Shown here: piece after piece, positions 22,835-24,297 of the stretch
Position numbering within the stretch: the stretch's first letter is position 1
Layout of the letters: every line of letters starts with the position of its first letter
Assembly (NCBI GenBank): GCA_020726085.1
Contig: DYTG01000012.1
Span: forward strand, 1 to 24,297
Length of the DNA: 24,297 nucleotides
Direction of reading: 5' to 3'
Source: Sulfurovum sp.
GTDB lineage: Bacteria > Campylobacterota > Campylobacteria > Campylobacterales > Sulfurovaceae
The notes under the pieces: generated by a model
Seen by the model: only the letters and a program-made list of their open reading frames with translations
The model's database searches: none
What the model was told of the DNA's origin: nothing
Program-made: the position numbers and the translations under genes

Positions 22835-23203
22835 TTAAGAGAGTAACTTAACAGCGTTGGGTAAAATTTTCTTCATTGACATTTTGGCTAGAGTAATGTT
22901 TCCATCAAGTGTAAAAATCGCAAACATATGAAGGTGTATGCGTGCATCTTCGCCCGAACACGACATCAAGGCTACGGCACCTTCGGTATAAATCTCCATC
23001 ATTTGTGCAGATCCTAGTCCCATGTGTTTGGATACAACGTGAGAATCAACAAAAATATCATTAAAGGTTGCTGAAGCCTCACTTAAATCAGTTTTGAGTT
23101 TTTGTGTATCGGAGATAATGAGTTCTCCTGCGTTAGTGGTAATAGCTGACGCTCTATACCCTTTGATATTCATCAAATCCTGTAGTATTTTCTCATCAAT
23201 CAT
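22835..23203 (-). CDS. Roadblock/LC7-like protein, copy 1
   Basis: A 122-residue alpha/beta protein: MIDEKILQDLMNIKGYRASA starts with the family's N-terminal helix and 'g..gavi.d..G' strand-turn-strand, followed by a long helix with FNDIFVDSHVVSKHMGLG, the strand MMEIYTEGAVALMSCS, and a C-terminal strand/helix DGNITLAKMSMKKILPNAVK. This layout is that of Roadblock/LC7 (MglB-like) proteins, which dimerise and often regulate small GTPases or signalling platforms. No GTPase is in the window. AGGATAG precedes the ATG. Its DNA from 22857 through the ribosome site to 23216 is repeated at 23775-24134 with no difference I could find; only the last ~8 codons differ. Confidence 0.65.
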   Translation of the reverse strand: MIDEKILQDLMNIKGYRASAITTNAGELIISDTQKLKTDLSEASATFNDIFVDSHVVSKHMGLGSAQMMEIYTEGAVALMSCSGEDARIHLHMFAIFTLDGNITLAKMSMKKILPNAVKLLS

Positions 23204-23216
23204 AATCTATCCTTTT
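22857..23216. repeat. 360-bp duplication, unit 1
   Basis: Reads identical to 23775-24134 (offset 918) when compared by eye. It covers the ribosome site and all but the 3' end of the Roadblock-like gene. Sequence on both sides differs at once. Confidence 0.9.
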
Positions 23217-23235
23217 ATTAAATAAGAGTTCAAAT

Positions 23236-23262
23236 ATTATAACTTAATATCAATTAAGTCAA
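23236..23262 (-). promoter_or_regulatory. Promoter of Roadblock copy 1
   Basis: Minus strand TTGACT (23257-23262), 15-nt spacer, TATAAT (23236-23241). The -10 and spacer (ATATTAAG) recur upstream of copy 2, but the -35 does not. Confidence 0.6.
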
Positions 23263-23296
23263 ACCTCGATGAAGTCTTTTTGAGCCATTTAGTGAC

Positions 23297-23614
23297 CTAA
23301 AGAAGCCCTTTTACCTCATTCAAAACACTCTGCAACGATGCAAAACTTGCTTGACACCCAGCCGCATTCCCTGCATTTGCTGCTTCTACTAATGAAGCCG
23401 CCGCTGCATCCATATCTTTGATATGAAAATGATTGATTTTGGCTTGTACCATACCGCCCAATTCCGCAACCGCACTGCAATCGTTTTCACCCAACAATGC
23501 TTCGATAGCCACATAAATATCATCCAAAGAAACCACAATCCCAGACAACATTTCTTTGACATCATCTGTAGAACACCCAAAATCCGAAGCCAGTGCATTT
23601 ATATCTACGCTCAT
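23297..23614 (-). CDS. Small helical protein of unknown function
   Basis: A 105-residue, alanine-rich, acidic protein with no signal or membrane segment. It looks like a four-helix bundle: VDINALASDFGCSTDDVKEML, SLDDIYVAIEALLGENDCSAV, AELGGMVQAKINHFHIKDM, then two short Ala-rich helices ending LQSVLNEVKGLL. Its size and fold resemble histidine phosphotransfer (Hpt) domains, and His residues occur in INHFHIKD, but the Hpt signature HxLKGxx is absent, so I do not assign it. It sits between two nearly identical Roadblock-like genes and upstream of a GAF-like gene on the same strand, suggesting a shared signalling role. AAGG precedes the ATG. Confidence 0.65.
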   Translation of the reverse strand: MSVDINALASDFGCSTDDVKEMLSGIVVSLDDIYVAIEALLGENDCSAVAELGGMVQAKINHFHIKDMDAAAASLVEAANAGNAAGCQASFASLQSVLNEVKGLL

Positions 23615-23646
23615 GTTACAACCTTTATATAATATTGGTATGGCTA

Positions 23647-23652
23647 ATTATA
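23647..23652 (-). promoter_or_regulatory. -10 element of the small helical gene
   Basis: TATAAT on the minus strand 32 nt before the ATG at 23614; no clear -35. Confidence 0.4.
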
Positions 23653-23732
23653 GTACTTCCTTTCCTATCTTTAGCTTAAAACGAGTATTTCTATAAAATT
23701 GAGAACGTAGGAATAAAAAATAGGAGAGAGTG

Positions 23733-23749
23733 GAGACCAAAGCGGTCTC
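23733..23749 (-). terminator. Hairpin after Roadblock copy 2
   Basis: GAGACC and GGTCTC (6 bp, 5-nt loop) begin 3 nt after the stop of copy 2. On the minus strand a T5 run lies about 15 nt further on. It differs from the UUCG hairpin after copy 1. Confidence 0.4.
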
Positions 23750-23752
23750 TAT

Positions 23753-24121
23753 TTATAGAAGAAGCTCTACTGCTTTGGGTAAAATTTTCTTCATTGACAT
23801 TTTGGCTAGAGTAATGTTTCCATCAAGTGTAAAAATCGCAAACATATGAAGGTGTATGCGTGCATCTTCGCCCGAACACGACATCAAGGCTACGGCACCT
23901 TCGGTATAAATCTCCATCATTTGTGCAGATCCTAGTCCCATGTGTTTGGATACAACGTGAGAATCAACAAAAATATCATTAAAGGTTGCTGAAGCCTCAC
24001 TTAAATCAGTTTTGAGTTTTTGTGTATCGGAGATAATGAGTTCTCCTGCGTTAGTGGTAATAGCTGACGCTCTATACCCTTTGATATTCATCAAATCCTG
24101 TAGTATTTTCTCATCAATCAT
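23753..24121 (-). CDS. Roadblock/LC7-like protein, copy 2
   Basis: A 122-residue paralogue of copy 1. The first ~112 residues are identical; the C-terminus reads ILPKAVELLL instead of ILPNAVKLLS. The ribosome site is the same and belongs to the identical block. The 5' leader differs (18 versus 19 nt between the block and the -10), as does the downstream hairpin. A transposase 3' end begins about 60 nt upstream of the ATG, leaving a TATAAT at 24153-24158 but no TTGAC-like -35. Expression of this copy may therefore differ from copy 1. Confidence 0.65.
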   Translation of the reverse strand: MIDEKILQDLMNIKGYRASAITTNAGELIISDTQKLKTDLSEASATFNDIFVDSHVVSKHMGLGSAQMMEIYTEGAVALMSCSGEDARIHLHMFAIFTLDGNITLAKMSMKKILPKAVELLL

Positions 24122-24134
24122 AATCTATCCTTTT
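23775..24134. repeat. 360-bp duplication, unit 2
   Basis: Partner of 22857-23216; same orientation, 918 bp apart, with the small helical gene between the units. Confidence 0.9.
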
Positions 24135-24152
24135 TGTAGTATGGTTTTAATA

Positions 24153-24158
24153 ATTATA
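24153..24158 (-). promoter_or_regulatory. -10 element of Roadblock copy 2
   Basis: Minus-strand TATAAT preceded by GATATTAAG as in copy 1. The position of the -35 is filled by sequence (AATAAT region) next to the transposase repeat and has no good match. Confidence 0.45.
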
Positions 24159-24178
24159 TCTTAATATCCATTAATTAT

Positions 24179-24281
24179 TGACCTTACACACCCCTCAATA
24201 AAAGTAACTCTCGATATGCCATTTGATTAGCCTTGATTAGTAACTTGGCACGAAGAGCAAAGTGATTGATTTTATGTTTGA
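24179..24281. repeat. Copy B of a 103-bp repeat (IS transposase 3' end)
   Basis: Matches 16646-16748 with two substitutions (24188 and 24212 here). The transposase frame continues to the window edge beyond the repeat. Confidence 0.9.
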
Positions 24282-24297
24282 TTTTAAGCACTTCGAG
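24184..24297 (-). CDS. IS transposase C-terminus, partial
   Basis: The minus-strand frame is open from the window edge to TAA at 24184-24186 and encodes 37 residues: LEVLKIKHKINHFALRAKL, then LIKANQMAYRELLLLRGV. It is basic and helical, like many DDE transposase C-termini. The same last 32 residues (one change, V to A at the end) occur at 16651-16748, which shows a mobile, multicopy source. The IS family cannot be told from this piece. Its 3' end lies just upstream of Roadblock copy 2's promoter. Confidence 0.6.
   Translation of the reverse strand, partial: LEVLKIKHKINHFALRAKLLIKANQMAYRELLLLRGV

Noticed and set aside
23297..23614. Assignment of the 105-residue protein as a histidine phosphotransfer (Hpt) protein
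   Set aside because: Helical size fits, but the HxLKGxx phosphorylation motif is missing.
1..24297. CRISPR array, tRNA or rRNA genes, riboswitches
   Set aside because: I saw no regularly spaced short repeats and no cloverleaf or conserved rRNA sequence in the gaps. A tool such as tRNAscan-SE or Infernal would be needed to exclude small RNAs fully.

Overview
The window reads as a chromosomal segment of a chemolithoautotrophic Campylobacterota (Epsilonproteobacteria) bacterium, probably near Sulfurimonas, Sulfurovum or Thiovulum. This is inferred from AT-rich DNA, a monomeric NADP-isocitrate dehydrogenase next to an LDH-like malate dehydrogenase and a two-subunit class I fumarase (TCA/reductive TCA enzymes), a short ExbB, a compact 404-residue MurD, and the tig-clpP-def gene order. 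I cannot fix the genus from sequence alone.

Layout, left to right. 1-635: the wreck of a HEPN/MNT (HepT/MntA-type) toxin-antitoxin pair. 679-2243: exbB-exbD-tonB, energising outer-membrane uptake. 2244-2501: remnant of an EamA/DMT transporter. 2493-7918 (minus): icd, mdh, fumarase alpha, fumarase beta and an AlkD-like DNA repair gene, with a strong hairpin between icd and mdh. 7919-9219: a gene graveyard holding a parE toxin fragment, a C8/CA tract, an unidentified gene broken by one frameshift and two stops, and the C-terminal part of a probable outer-membrane barrel. 9220-11651 (minus): tig-clpP-def, which covers folding, proteolysis and deformylation of new proteins. 11858-14062: topA. 14110-14776: an intact mntA/hepT-like pair. 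14821-16560: a YfcE-like phosphoesterase and a GT4 glycosyltransferase. 16561-16932: a transposase C-terminal remnant. 16933-18146: a pseudopilin-like protein and a hemerythrin-like protein. 18218-20758 (minus): a small Cys-rich protein and a DEDDh-exonuclease/AAA-ATPase fusion. 20896-22110: murD. 22105-24121 (minus): a GAF-like protein with a C8 tract, two Roadblock/LC7-like genes, and a small helical protein between them. The right edge is the C-terminus of an IS transposase, repeating the sequence at 16.65 kb.

The most unusual items are: (1) the 748-residue exonuclease-ATPase fusion; (2) two Roadblock genes that share 360 bp I read as identical while their flanks differ, which looks like gene conversion, with an IS end just upstream of one copy's promoter; (3) a HepT-like toxin in which the expected AMP-acceptor tyrosine is cysteine; (4) a C8 tract that could switch the C-terminal tail of the GAF-like protein. 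I found no tRNA, rRNA or CRISPR array. All family assignments come from reading motifs by eye; no searches were run.
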